Shown here piece by piece: positions 38,471 to 51,444 of a DNA stretch of 64,000 nt. Source of the DNA: Phallusia mammillata (taxonomy: Eukaryota > Chordata > Ascidiacea > Phlebobranchia > Ascidiidae); assembly GCA_003260075.1 (NCBI GenBank), contig QLIY01000444.1, positions 57,109 through 121,108 of the forward strand. The letters are read 5' to 3'. Both the position numbers and the translations under genes were made by a program. The notes below the pieces were generated by a model, which worked only from the letters and a program-made list of their open reading frames with translations, was not told where the DNA came from and made no database searches. Position 1 is the first letter of the stretch. Each line of letters starts with the position of its first letter.

Positions 38471-41400
38471 TCAGGTCATTGCCAACGAAGGGGCAGAATG
38501 GGATGACCTTGTGTGAAGTTTAGTCGATTCCTCCGTTGAGTACCGTAGCCGAATTCTCTCAAAGGACCTCCCAACCGCTTCACGAACCTCGCTACACAGC
38601 ACACAGTAGACAAACAGCAGAAATAAACCTTGCAACCCATTGAGGATGACGTTGATGTACATGAATACCACTGATGCTTCGTACGGCTCAATGCCTGCAA
38701 AGCAAAACGTGTTTAATTAAGACTAAAGAAAGTTAAGCGCCGTTGTTACTTGTTATCTTTAAAAGTAAAGTTAAGGATTGAAGGCTTAAACAGATGACAA
38801 TACATAATATTAACTGTCGATGGGTTGGGAAGTTACTAGCCTTGTTGAAGTAAAAATTTTTCGGGTCGTGCCATTTTGCTCAATTTTTAGTAAGATGAGG
38901 TAGTCTAAATCTATCACAAATATTAGCGTGTAAAGTATGTGAGAAGAATCCCATTATGTCAGACCTACGAATGCGTCAATCAGTCTGTCAACAGTAAGCA
39001 TTCCTATATGACAAGGCATAGGTGTTTTTAATTTAATTCTTTTACGTTTTATTTTTATAAACACACAGATGTTTTTTCCACCAACATTAAACTGGAACCA
39101 AATTGGGAGGGCTAGGTGATTGGCAGGGCCAGGTTCAAGAGCAAAACCTGATCGACAGACTCGCTTCCAAGCCAAAGCCAAATATTTCATCAAACCACGT
39201 GACTTACTTGTCATGAATGCAAAAAACAGGGGAAGTCCCAAAACCGGAAACAACATAAGGAAGACTTTCACTGCTGCGCCGATATTCTCAGCGTTAGCCG
39301 ACGACGATCTGGCCGCGGAGGGCTTCAGCTCACTGCTTTTCAGCTTGTGGACAAACCAGATCACCTTGATGGCGATGACAACATTCGCAGCGTAAAAGAC
39401 TGCCATGGGAATAATAACGGATCCAAGCAGGAATTTGTTTTGTGTTCCCACCTATCACATGAGACATGTGATCATTCATGACTAACGTTAAAAGAGGTGG
39501 TACTGGATGTTTTGTTACTGTTATCTCTTAAATAAGCTGAGGTCTTCTAATTGCGTTTGCTTTGTTTGATTTTTTTATTATTTGGAAGTTTACTGTATTC
39601 AATTTCACTGTATTCGTTTGCAAAATGTGATTTAGTTTTACGGAACGTTTAATCACTTTTTCATCAAAGTTTTGTCAACTTTAGGGCATTCTTTAGCTTT
39701 TGGCATCTAATTGTCACTTGTTGTCATACATCCCCCCCCCCTTTCATCAAAGTTTTGTCAACTTTAGGGCATTCTTTAGCTTTTGGCATTTGGTTGTCAC
39801 TTGTTGTCATACACTTTCTGTATAGAGTTTTCTTTATTATTCATACTGTGTGAAAAATTGGGCCAACCACAATCGTAATCCTGTAACAGCTCGAAGTCAT
39901 TTCCCTTACAAAACCCACACGTACCCAGCATCTGTAGTAATTGTTGACGTACGAATCCATGTAGCGGTTCGTGGGGAAACCAATGGCGCTGGCTAGTAGC
40001 ACGATCAGCAAAGGAATTCCCCAACCCAATGCCAACTTGGTGCCCGCTACTTTGCGAGGACTCTTCTTGTTCAAGGTCAGGATTCGATCAGTAGTCTTCA
40101 AGTACAGAGTGATGCCCTCCAAAAGCATCCATGTACCTGCGTGTATATAATTTTAGATCAGGGGTGGGCAATTATTTTTAATAGGGGCCACATAAGAAAA
40201 CTGGATTGTGTTGGAGGGCCGATAAAACAATATCTTGAACTTAATTTTACCCAGTATTAATTTTATTTAGACATTTAGGGTAAGACAACCTGTTCGGATA
40301 CGGATGTGCGTCACTACCGTAAAATATGGAAAAAGTGGCATTGTTTTCAAATGGAAAGCAACACTGCCGTTTTCATACACAGATTAAACAGGACTTTTTT
40401 TTTATTTATATTTTAATTTACTTGACCTCACGCAGGCCGAACAGGGACAGCAACTTGCACCAAAAACTGTTTAAATTTCAAATTCCAACAATTTAAACGA
40501 TCCAACATGCATTGGGTAAATTCGTCTGGTATTTATGTGCTATTCGGTGAACTGCAAAACCACGGAGATGAATTACTTTACTTCTGACATACATCTTCTG
40601 AGCTTACCTGTTGCAAGCAAGAAGAAGTGAGTGAGAATGGTCATTGTTTCACACAAACGTTTGTCCACTAGCGCCCACACGTTGGCAAGATTTAGGATGT
40701 GAAAACACAGGAGGGCGACGGAGAGGTTGATCTGAACAACTGTCCTGTCACTTCTCACTTTCTTTCTGACTGTCATCAGTATTGATATTGTGATAATGAG
40801 GCAAGAGATACTGATTGCTTCAGTAATGTAGGAGAGAAACTGCAAATAAAAATAAAAATACGTTTACACCAGTGGTTCTCAAACTTTTTAAGCATGCGGC
40901 GCCTTAAAGAACTAAAATTTCCTTCCGCGGCACACTTCGCAGGTAAACATAACAGTACTTGTTATTAACTTTCAAGAGAGTACTGTGGTGGGTAAGAACG
41001 CTTTTTGTTACCAATAACAAAAGTATGAGCTTTGAAACGTTGTCATGTGCACCAGTATTTCGTCATCATGTCCTAAAATACCAGGGAATGTTTGCACTTT
41101 AAAATAGAGAATATTTCGCGGCACGCTTGGAAATCTCTCACGACACACTAGTGTGCGGCGGCACACAGTTTGAGAATCACTGGTTTACACATATGTTTCA
41201 AATCGAATTTTATAACGATTTCATCAAATCGTATTTTTCATGCAGTATGATAAAAATGTTTTCATGCAGTTACAATAAAACTGTGGCTGATTGTGTTGCA
41301 TTTGGTTGTAATATTTTGTTATGCAGCGACTGTACCACTAATGTAATTTCTTTTATTGCAGAACAGAGACCTAAAGATTAAGAGTGCGACAGTGTAGCCC

Positions 41401-44400
41401 TAAAGCACAACGGTGTATGTTTATTTTTGTGTCATTTTTTAAATGAGTTGTTAGTAACGACGCTTGCCACTTGAGCTTCGTTATCATCAAAAGTTCCGGG
41501 TAGTTGCTCTACGTAGTTTTTTGTTATTGATGTGTTGTACACCGAAAGCGTTATTGTGCTGCTGCTTTTCCTTCCTGATGTTTTAACGCCAGTATGTAGT
41601 TAAAGCGTAAACAATGAGAAAACGCAGCCAAGCAGCCTTGCGAATTATGGCCACTGTTTAATCATGATAAAAACATGTTGGTTTTTATTGCCTAATTTAT
41701 AAACATAATGCTATAATTGTACACTTTTGGAGGCTGGAGTAGTACATTTAAACTTGCCAGTAAATAGTACTCAACTTTGCAATCTATTTATGCCTTATGT
41801 TATTTGGAAATATCTAAAAATAATATATGAACTTGATTACATTGTGTGCTTACCACAACTTCTGACGGTATGGGAAAGGACTGAACGGAAAGCAAAGCCG
41901 CAAACAAGGTTGTGTGGTTGCAGAAACATGAAACCTGGCTTGAGTTGCTTGCAAGCAGTGAGCAACCTCTGGTTGAAAACCTCTGCTGCGTTGTATCAAA
42001 AAATCCACATTTGGTTTCTATCTTGTTGATTCGGGTTACTCCATACTTCCCGTTATTGATTTTGTTGTTGGTTATTTGGTTGAGCATGGCTTGTACTTGG
42101 GAGCCCCCCCCCCAAAACCTCTGCTGAGTTGTATCAAAAAATCCACATTTGGTTTCTATCTTGTTGATTCTGGTTACTCCATACTTCCCGTTACTGTTTT
42201 TGTTGTTGATTATTTGGTTGAGCATGGCTTGTATTTGGGATGTGGTGTTTTGCAACGATATAACGTAGTTCAGTTTTGCACTGACCTCACTATGTGAATT
42301 TGCATCAATGACAGTTATGCTGATTGTTGGGGCACCAGGGAATGGCAAGACTTCGGCTTTTATTCCATTATGGACAGTTTGTGCTGTAAATGCTTGTACA
42401 TTCTGAGGTAACTTAAACTCCACTACGACAATCACAACATCCCATGATCCTCCGAACTGTGGTGAAAGTCCATTTACGCTTGTTTGGGAAAGTTTCAGTT
42501 GCACTGGACTGGTGTTGTTGCTTGTGACAATAGTTTTATTTCCTACTGTTGTCAAATTGAGCAGGTTTACTTCAGTAGAGGTTGAGTTATTAGCAGTCTG
42601 CACCGCCTGTTTGACCCCCCCCCCTGCATCAATGACAGTTATGCTGATTGTTGGGGCACCAGGGAATGGCAAAACTTCGGCTTTTATTCCATTATGGACA
42701 GTTTGTGTTGTAAATTTCTGGACATTCTGAGGTAACTTAAACTCCAGTACGACAATCACCACGTCCCATGATCCTCCAAACTGTGGTGAAAGTCCATTTA
42801 CGCTTGTTTGGGAAAGTTTCAGTTGTACTGGACTGGTGTTGTTGCTTGTGACAATAGTTTTATTTCCCACTGCTGTCAAATTGAGCAGGTTTACTTCAGT
42901 AGAGGTTGAGTTATTAGCAGCCTGGACTGCCTGTTTGATGAATTCTGACCTCGTTACGTTAACTGATCTGCTAACGGCGCTAAGACTTGTTGGTGCTAAT
43001 GGGCTATTATTTGCAGTTGTACTGTAATATATTGATGAAGTTACAGACTGTAGGGTTGAAGTTGCTACTGACAGTGGGTTTGTTGTTGGTTGGCTTGTAG
43101 TTGTATTAAGCTGTGTAGCTGACGTTGCTGTCATAACGCTGGTCGGTACATCGACTTTTGTTGTTGCCTGTGCTTGAGTAGTTGGATTTGTAGTGACGTT
43201 TTCTGTTTGTGTTGTTCGTTGCGTGGTGACTAAAGTAGTTATAGTCGACGGCGTTGTCGTTGTAAAATCTGATAAAGATAATTCCAAGTTAGAAATTGGG
43301 ACGAAAATCAATCATTGCACAGTACTTAATGTTTTTTTTAATCGTTTTTGTAGTAACGAAACTATTTTAACGGTAGCAAAACTTACTGCAATAATGCGTT
43401 AAGTTGAGACATCCGTTTGGAAGCGAATTTAGGAGAGCTGGCAAATATGCGGACACTGCTCCAGGAAAACCTTGAAAGAAATACTGGGTCTGTTGTGTCA
43501 TATGTTTTTTGCTTAAAAAGTAATGTTTCCCCCCCCCCATTTCTGACCTCGTTACGTTTACTGATCTGCTAACGGCGCTAAGACTTGTTGGTGCTAATGG
43601 ACCTGCACTTGCAGTTGTACTGTAATACAGGATTGAAGTTGCTACTGACAGTGGATTTGTTGTTGGTTGGCTTGTAGTTGCATTAAACTGCGGCGTTACT
43701 GACGTTGCTGTCATAACGCTGGTCGGCGTATCAAATTTTGTTGTTTCCTGTGCTCCGGTAGTAGGTGAGTTTGTAGTAAATGTTTGGATTTGTGTTGTTG
43801 GTTGCGTTGTAACCAAGGCAGTTGAAGTTGGCGGCGTTGTCGTTGTAAAATCTGTAAAAAAGCGAAAATTGTTTACCTGATGGATTTTGAATTACAAAGT
43901 AGTTCCAAACTGTGATGTGTGATTTGTTTGTTTGCCGAGCGTTACATTTGGCTTTTTAAACACCATTAAATCATTGTTTAAACTTTGGATGAACACGTTT
44001 TTTTAAGATAAACATAGTTTGAACACAAAGAAGTTAGGATTACAACCAACCACAAATACAAACATTTATTATTTGTCTTGTTATTACAGGTACTTGTATT
44101 GTTGCTTTTTAAACATTTGTCTTGGTTTGGTGTTTTTACCGTAAAGAAACTATTTAACCTTGCTAACAAGTAAAACTTACTGCAATAATGTGTTAAATCA
44201 AGACATTGAGTTGGAGAAGAATTCAGTAAAGTTGCAATAGGGTAATTATTGGGATTTGCTTGAATGCCTGAAATGAAATAAGTGTCACATAAATTTTCCC
44301 AGAACCTTTAAATCATTTGAAAGAAAAGATTTGGCTGAGCAATATTGTTCTTAACAGCAAAGAAAACCTGATATTTTAATACTTACAAACCGTAATATTT

Positions 44401-46073
44401 CTGTACTTACATTGTTCATATTTTGTAATTTTGATTTCGCTGACAGACACATCTGTTAAAAATGTTTGCAGTGTGAGGCATCGCAAGTATGTTAAATTTA
44501 TGAAGTATTTGTTCACAAAAATGAAGTTGTCCTGATAGAATCCACTAATTTGGGTAAAAAAACACTAAATGACCTTTACTAGGATTTCATTGACGAGGCA
44601 TACGCAAAACGCCATTTACTTTTAAAGCAGGGGTATGCAACATTTTCGTCGGTTGGCCATCTAACCAATTTCGGACATCAAGCGAGGGCCATACAATTTT
44701 GTTCATGTACACAATGCATTAAAATTCTTCCAAAACATCTCTACATTTATTTTGTAAAACATACAGAGTTTCGCGGACGTTGGTTGAACTTTTAACGAAC
44801 TTGTTATGTATAGTATAGCAACTTATGAGATTTACCAAAAACTAGTGAAAAATTTCCAGAAAGAAGAATTGTTTTTTTTCTGAATCAGTGTGTTGGTAAA
44901 GGCCATACTAAATAGCTTGCCGGGTCGGATTGTGGCCAGCGGGCCGCCTGTTGCAAACCTCTTCTTTAAAGCATGCGTTACAAACAAAAAGAAAGAATAG
45001 GACTAGAGAGAAGAGTTGAATCCATATACGTGACATAAATTTCAGAATTGAATGGTCGGCTGGACGTTTAATACCTTAATTCCAATCTGGGTTAGGAATT
45101 GTTCCTCTTTAATTTTTTCACTTTAAATTGTTCCATCAACTTTTATAAATTCTTCGATACACCTTTTTCAAATTCCACTATATTTTTTTACAAAATAAGG
45201 CTAGATTGTACAGACGTTTGTTTTCGTGAATATGCTTACTTGTTGTTTGATATAGTTGCATCTTGACTTTTATTTTCGGGTTGCTGTTTGACGCTAAAAT
45301 GCTCTTTAAACAGCAATTATTGCCAGTGCACGTGTATTCTGTTATTTAAGTGTAATCATAGTCAATCAAAGAACTATAGATTTAACATCCAAAATAAGCC
45401 TACGACAACATTGTTGCAGTACACATTTTGCAGTAAACTCTTAAAGTACACATTTTGGTGCTTATGGCGGTTTCTTTTTTAGAGCACCAGAAAATTTCGT
45501 ATCTGATGCATAAGTTTTTGCTAATACAGTACATATGTGTTACCAACCTTTTATATTTAAGTTGTTTATTATATCTCCGTTCCCTACAATAATAAAGCAA
45601 GTTTTGTTAATAAATACTTATAGATATTCCCCCCCCCCATGAAACGACTTATAAAGGAAAAAAATGTGCAGGATGTATTTTAATATTGCCCAGCAAATAC
45701 GGACAGTACTAATTACAATAAAACACACATTCTAAAACATTCCAAATCACTCATTTTAAAGCGAAACAAACCAATAATAACCCCCCCCCCCCCCCCCATT
45801 AATAATTTATTTTTTGTTTTATAATTACATTGTGGTCTAAAAAAATCGATTGGATATTTGATTGAAAAAGTAAAATGTATCTCTTATCAGCTATAACCCA
45901 TTTTAACATACGTTTTGTTGTGGGATAAGTTTTACTTACATGACCCGCATTGTCCAATGTACACCTTACTTCCTTCTTTTAGTGGGGCAAATACTGAAAT
46001 AAAAACGTTTAAAATATTTTGGCAACTAGCAGTACTCCAATATCTTAGCTTTAAAAAAGGTTTTTGCAGCAAA

Positions 46074-46131
<58 letters not shown>

Positions 46132-47262
46132 TAAAATATACTGACAACAACTGAATTAGCCCAAAAAACTTAAGATTAACAATAACTTCAAGATAAAAAA
46201 GGTTAACAAATAAACTAAAACGTTTCTTACGGCAATTCCAAATGCCTGCTCTTGGTTCACATAACAAGGTCGCGCATGTTGGCGGTCCACGCTCTAAAAA
46301 ATCAAATAATGTTGTATGACAATAATATTTGTTTTGGAATTACTGTCTATTGTGATCTCCTGTTTGTCGCGTTTTTGCTATCCCTGCGTGGTTTTTAGTT
46401 TTGCTTTTAAAAACTAATCAAACAGCAGCTGTGAAAATGTATGCTTTGCGCTTAGTTGATTTAATTTTACTTTATTATTTCACATTGAAGGTTTTGATCA
46501 TAAAATAGTTTTGTGTACTTTCTGGTTTTGTGGTGTAAAGAACATTGGAAGTCTTAACCGAACCCCCGCGAATATCGTGCACAACTGAAGTGTGTTTATA
46601 CTTGACTTTAGCTTTTCGGGACAATTACCACAAATCGGTTGTTTTTATTAAGCTTAGTTCATTATGGGGAAGATATTGAATGGATTTTTTTTCAGTATAC
46701 GCCATACAAAACAAATAACTGATGCCAAACTAGTTCACTTTAAGTATTTTGAGTTGTTGATTGTAGACATAAAACCTATATAACTTTTATACAAAGTTTG
46801 CATGCATAAATAACCACCACCGTGCTACGCCTAAAACGTTAGTCCCCCCCCCCACAACTTGTGTAATAGACATTGACACAAATCGGTTATTTTTTATAGT
46901 TCATTATGGGGAAGATATTGAATGGAATTATTTTTTCCAGTATACGCCATACAAACCAAATAATGATGCCAGATATGTGCTTTAACATTATACCAGTGCA
47001 CTTTAAGTATTTTAGTTGTCGATTGTAGACATAAAACATATCTAACTTTTATACAAAGTTTGCATGCATAAATAACTACCACCGTGCTACGCCCAAAACG
47101 TTAAAAATGATTTGATATTGTTTACTGTTCTAAAATTTAACTTCACTTACGACAAAACACTGTAGCATTCGGCAATGCATCAATGCTGTGGAAAGTTACA
47201 GCCAACACCAAACAACCCAAAAGATGTGTAGTAATTGCGTGATTCACAGTATTTTTTGCCAT
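38471..47262 (-). CDS. Receptor D: adhesion-GPCR-like with long Thr/Ser stalk
   Basis: Exons in transcript order: 47151-47262 (signal peptide, start MAKNTVNHAI; an alternative copy lies at 47897-48008), 46231-46293 (GPPTCATLLCEPRAG), 45940-45993 (VFAPLKEGSKVY), 45548-45583, 45240-45293, 44411-44452 (EIKITKYEQC), 44181-44267 (CLDLTHYC), a second version of the same module 43387-43470 (CLNLTHYC), 41854-43268 (long stalk, GAIN-like, GPS CFCNHTTLFAALL), 40608-40839 (TM1-3), 39925-40136 and 39208-39451 (TM4-6, split at the conserved Cys-Trp) and 38471-38694 (TM7, short tail). The CCxT half of the fifth module is missing. The GPS exon contains two C10 joins with repeated flanks, so its apparent internal repeats are suspect. 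It shares the split TM4-6 intron and KVIWFVHKL with receptor E. Confidence 0.8.
39656..39812. repeat. Tandem near-identical pair around C10 in a receptor D intron
   Basis: The sequence starting TTTCATCAAAGTTTTGTC lies on both sides of 39732-39741, differing at a few bases. Confidence 0.85.
40160..40500. mobile_element. Degenerate hAT-like element, right end unclear
   Basis: A CAGGGGTGGGCAATTATT start and GGGCC-rich interior resemble hAT MITEs. No matching right terminus or target duplication was found. Confidence 0.4.
40870..41182. mobile_element. hAT-type MITE in a receptor D intron
   Basis: Inverted termini CAGTGGTTCTCAAACT and AGTTTGAGAATCACTG, with a perfect 8-bp duplication GTTTACAC at 40862-40869 and 41183-41190. 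It is 313 bp with GCGGCACAC subterminal motifs. Confidence 0.93.
41977..42239 (-). repeat. Coding 126-bp near-identical pair around C10 (GPS exon of D)
   Basis: The segment encoding the ITNNKxNGKYGVTRINKIE and CGFFDTTQQRF part of the GAIN/GPS region occurs on both sides of 42104-42113. The reading frame stays open through a run of Gly codons, which makes a false internal repeat look real. Confidence 0.85.
42301..42957 (-). repeat. Coding 310-330-bp near-identical pair around C10 (receptor D stalk/GAIN)
   Basis: A block from AQTVHNGIKAEVLPFPGAPT back through the NNSTSTEVNLLNLT segment is present left and right of 42615-42624 with few differences. Probably one locus represented by two alleles. 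Confidence 0.85.
43529..43851 (-). pseudogene. Partial second stalk exon of receptor D behind a C10 join
   Basis: It repeats the Thr/Ser-rich start of the exon ending at 43268 (TSVMTAT, SQPTTNPLSVATS, LSAVSRSVNVTRSE). It breaks off at 43529-43538, where intron sequence of the upstream module abuts. The paired Cys module at 44181-44267 versus 43387-43470 suggests a real module duplication or a second allele. Confidence 0.65.
44628..44963. mobile_element. hAT-type MITE in a receptor D intron
   Basis: Termini CAGGGGTATGCAAC and GTTGCAAACCTCTT are inverted with some decay. The flanks TTTTAAAG and CTTTAAAG match at 7 of 8 bases. Confidence 0.8.
45629..45638. other. C10 join in a receptor D intron
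   Basis: Exactly ten C; no clear flank repeat. Confidence 0.55.
45781..45797. other. 17-base C tract in a receptor D intron
   Basis: Homopolymer of intermediate length next to AT-rich sequence. Confidence 0.5.
46077..46130. other. 54-base C tract, probable gap filler
   Basis: It lies in the receptor D intron between the modules at 46231 and 45940. Confidence 0.65.
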
Positions 47263-48060
47263 GACGTATTTAACTGGATGCATCTTTTGCCAAATTAATT
47301 TAACAAACACACTAAGCCTGAAGTGCTGTATACAAAGGTTTAATGGCCCCCCCCCCGAAAGTTACAGCCAACACCAAACAACCCAAAAGATGTGTAGTAA
47401 TTGCCTGGTTCACAGTATTTATTGTCATGGCGTATTTAACTGGATGCACCTTTGCCAAATCCCCCCCCCCTAGTTTTGTGTACTTTCTGGTTTTGTGGTG
47501 TAAAGAACATTGGAAGTCGAAATATTAACCGAACCCCCGCGAATATCGTACACAACTGAAGTGGGTTTATACATAACTTTATCATTTCGGGCCATTACCA
47601 CAACTTGTGTAATAGACATTGACACAAATCGGTTATTTTTTATAGTTCATTATGGGGAAGATATTGAATGGAATTATTTTTTCCAGTATACGCCATACAA
47701 ACCAAATAATGATGCCAGATATGTGCTTTAACATTATACCAGTGCACTTTAAGTATTTTAGTTGTCGATTGTAGACATAAAACATATCTAACTTTTATAC
47801 AAAGTTTGCATGCATAAATAACTACCACCGTGCTACGCCCAAAACGTTAAAAATGATTTGATATTGTTTACTGTTCTAAAATTTAACTTCACTTACGACA
47901 AAACACTGTAGCATTCGGCAATGCATCAATGCTGTGGAAAGTTACAGCCAACACCAAACAACCCAAAAGATGTGTAGTAATTGCCTGGTTCACAGTATTT
48001 ATTGTCATGGCGTATTTAACTGGATGCACCTTTGCCAAATCAATTTAGCAAACACAGTAA
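46505..48060 (-). repeat. Multiply repeated receptor D first-exon region
   Basis: The signal-peptide exon and its flanks occur two to three times (47151-47262, a piece at 47357-47460, and 47897-48008), separated by C10 tracts at 46844, 47347 and 47461. The copy from 46854 and the copy from 47598 run almost identically for over 400 bases. This looks like one locus tiled by overlapping unmerged contigs. Confidence 0.8.
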
Positions 48061-48156
48061 GCTTGAAGTGCTGTACACAAAGTTTAATGGTTAAAGAATA
48101 AAATATTGCGTGATAAATGTGTGATAAATAGTTATTTTATTGTAAATGACCTAACC

Positions 48157-48847
48157 CAGTGGTCCTCAACTGTGCGTCGCGACGCCCTGGTGCGTCGTTT
48201 CAATTTTCCAAGGGCGTCGCAGAATATTTCCGTTTCGTGGCAGAACTCAGTTTATCTCATAAAAATGAGGTTTCAGTGCGGTTAACGTATATCTACGTCC
48301 AAATACTTTTTGTGTAGAGTGCGGATTGACGTAAATTTACCTCAAAAGTTTTGATCAAAAATGCGGCTGTCCGTTCATGTACGTCGAGACCAAACATTAC
48401 AAGTAGCAAGTGCGTGATAGGCGCGTGTCTGGGGCGACGCTTGGCGGGCATTAAACTTGATTATGTGAACGGAGTCTTGCTTCATAACAATGTAACAAAG
48501 ACGACTTTTCTAGCAAAGGCTTGAGGTAGTTATAACGTATAATTGTTAGCTAAAGTTTTAAGTGATTATTGTGCATGAGTTGCAGCAGTAAATTTTTGTG
48601 CATTTGTTTATATTGTGCGTAAGTTGAAACATTACTTTCATTTTAATTCGTTATTGATGCTGTTGAGACCTTGCAGCAGACGAGACAATGCAATTGTGCG
48701 CAATAATTGAAACAATTAACAAAAGCCCGCACGTGATTGCCGGGTGCACTGAAGTTCTGTTTAATAAATTTAAATTAACTGTTTATTGATAAGTTTCCTA
48801 ATTAACTTTTATTTGCTGGTGCGTCACAAGTCCAGAAAACTTTTCCA
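48157..48847. mobile_element. hAT-type element, left part
   Basis: Begins CAGTGGTCCTCAACTGTGCG after ACCTAACC. The same 8 bases ACCTAACC recur at 49667-49674 just after the G tract 49656-49666, which may be the far target-site copy. The right terminus is lost at G tracts. Confidence 0.6.
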
Positions 48848-48859
48848 GGGGGGGGGGGG

Positions 48860-49188
48860 TACAACGTCACAACGTGATAAGGTTTTATCCACTGTGACGA
48901 CATATTCCCTTTGTTGCATCATCGTGTGCATTATGAAAGAACAGCCTTTAATGTTTCAGTAACAAGATTTATAGGTGCAGTAAATATATTGAGATTTATT
49001 CTACGAAACGGTTAGCACATATCCCATTGATCAAAGAGTATTCAAAGAGTTACTTGATTGTGTGCCCCTTTTAAATAAACTATTAAATAAACTGTTGAAA
49101 AAATGTATATGTTGCTTAATTGTCTGGCCCTCAGCATTATTTTAACTGTATGTTGTGGCCCACTGCGATAAACAGTTGCACGCCCCTG
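48860..49188. mobile_element. hAT-type element, right end only
   Basis: Ends AGTTGCACGCCCCTG followed by CTCTAAGC (49189-49196). The related sequence at 50035-50042 shows the same site without the insertion, which supports the boundary. The left end is missing beyond the G12 tract. Confidence 0.65.
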
Positions 49189-50520
49189 CTCTAAGCTGTT
49201 TAGGCAACTAAAATGTTTCATGTATGTCGACACTTACAGTCGCACCAAATCATGTTTTTAATCAACACAGCCAACTGCAGCGCTTCCTTTCATACCCGCA
49301 TCGCCTGACCATAAAGCTTTACTCGCTGGAAATTAGATCCTTTAGTACTTCCCTTTGACGTAAACGCGTTTAACGAGCATTAAGCTGAGACTGCTTTCTG
49401 TTCCATTGTTGTTGATGGCTTTTCAGATCATCAGTAATTAAGTCACTTAATATTAGCAAAAAGTTTATTTCGATTGACTTATATTTTTAAACTAATGAAC
49501 ATATATTAACTAACTTACGATGGGGGGGGGGAGTTTTGCTTCGTTATTTGTTTCATATTAATAATTAGGGTGCTCATTAACCTAAGGAGACTTTTATACT
49601 CATTAAAATAGAATAATGCAGTTTTAATGACACGAAAGCCCAGCTATTAACGTGTGGGGGGGGGGGACCTAACCTATCAAGAAAACATAGGCAGCTGTGC
49701 TTATACTGACGGACAGTGGTTGCCATTGTCGGTTTTAAACCATTGGTTAAGGCAAAACCAGTGAATTCGTATTAGAAACAGAACATGCCTTGCGAAATAT
49801 ACATTCTATTCACCTAAACTAACTGAACCCCCATTGGAGTTTATGTCATTATCTCAGAATGGTTTACATTTTATAATAACTAAAGGAAAACTCTTGCCAT
49901 AATTTAACAACAAAAATCTTAGTCAAATATTTTTGAAAACCTGTGAATCTTTGCTTTAAGCTGTTTAGGCAACTAAACTGTTTTATATATATATTCCCAC
50001 TAACAAATATTTTCGAAAACCTGTGAGTCGTTGCTCTAAGCTGTTTAGGCAACTAAAATGTTTCATGTATATCTACACCGGCAGTGGCACCAAATCGTGT
50101 TTTAATCAACACAGCCAACTGCAGCGCTTCCTTTCATGCCCGCATCGCCTGACTGTAAAGCTTTACTCGCTGGAAATTAGATCCTTTAGTACTTCCCTTT
50201 GACGTAAACGCGTTTAACGAGCGTTAAGCTAAAACTGCTTTCTGATGCATTGTTGTTGATGGCTTTTCAGATCATCAGTAATTAAGTCACTTGATATTAG
50301 TAAAAAGTTTATTTCGATTGACTTCCATTTGCAAACTAATGAACATATATTAACTGACTTACGATGAGCTAGTTTTGCTTCGTATTTGTTTCACATTGAT
50401 ATAATTAGGCTGCTCATTAAGTTAAGGAGGCTTTTATACCCATTGAAGTAGAATAATGCAGTTTTAATGACACGAAAGCCCAGCTATTAACGTGTGTTGT
50501 GCTCTGACCTATTAAATGTC
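49189..50520. repeat. Duplicated intergenic segment (about 460 bp, two copies)
   Basis: 49189-49655 and 50035-50500 are near-identical, with G10 tracts at 49522-49531 and 49656-49666 interrupting the first. A further 57-base unit is repeated inside 49925-50058. Likely two haplotypes of one segment. Confidence 0.75.
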
Positions 50521-50882
50521 TACAAGTGTTGAAACTGAAACTATAAAAAGCAACTATGACAATAAGTGTGAAAAGTGTAGATTAATTTTGCGTTTTTTAA
50601 GCTCTAGTACTCCTGATAATGGCAAAGATTTACATAATTAATGGGTTGCATTTTTTCGTTCGTATAAACAACTTTCCTCTAACTTAAATCCCATATACCG
50701 CTAAGGCGTGCGTGGTCTTTACCAGGAAGTGTTTTTGCTTAACGTAAAAAACATTCATATCATGTTTTTTTGGTGACGAATAGGAATCAAGCTGACTCAC
50801 TATATAGATTACCGATCGTGCGATTTATCGTCATTTTCCTTTTGTACCTAACCGAAGTACGTCAATTGGGAATTGACTAAAG

Positions 50883-51444
50883 CAGTGGTCCTTAACCGGT
50901 GAGAAATTTCCCACTAGTGGGAAATTTAATGTTTTCGGAGGGAAATTATGTAACTTGACAGGAGTAAACTCGGACTCGATGGTCGAAACGGGCTTTGAAT
51001 TATCCGTTGAAAGCTACATTACTAAAAATTTTCTGCAGCAACATGTAAGATTGATTTAACCAAGGTTTACAAGACACATACAAATCCAAAGGCCGTTTGT
51101 TGCATCACAGACAAGACTGAAACCATCAATGACTTTGCTGTTGTGCGCGAATAGAAGCCTTTCCTTTGTTGATTGTGATGCAATAAATGACTAATGCAAG
51201 CATAGCAGACTCTTCAGTATTCCAAAAAGTTTAATCTCTTACAGAAGCGCTATTTAAACTAAATAAGATTGCAGTATACCTTTAGGGTCCAAACCAAAGC
51301 GCTCCACAAAATTATTTCATTTAAAGAATATTTTTTTTGTTAACGAAGGGCACAAAACATGTTTATAAAAATAACAGAGGGGGAAATTCGAAGTTGGTGA
51401 TTGACTTTAGTGGGAAACCACACCAAAAAGGTTAAGAACCACTG
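50883..51444. mobile_element. hAT-type MITE
   Basis: Termini CAGTGGTCCTTAACCGG and GGTTAAGAACCACTG, flanked by GACTAAAG and GTCTAAAG (7 of 8). The body has inverted TTTCCCACTAGTGGGAAA-type motifs. It is 562 bp. Confidence 0.88.

Noticed and set aside
41977-42957. Internal protein repeats in the receptor D GPS exon as a genuine domain duplication
   Set aside because: Each repeat boundary coincides with a C10 tract and the copies are nearly identical at DNA level, so unmerged alleles are more likely.
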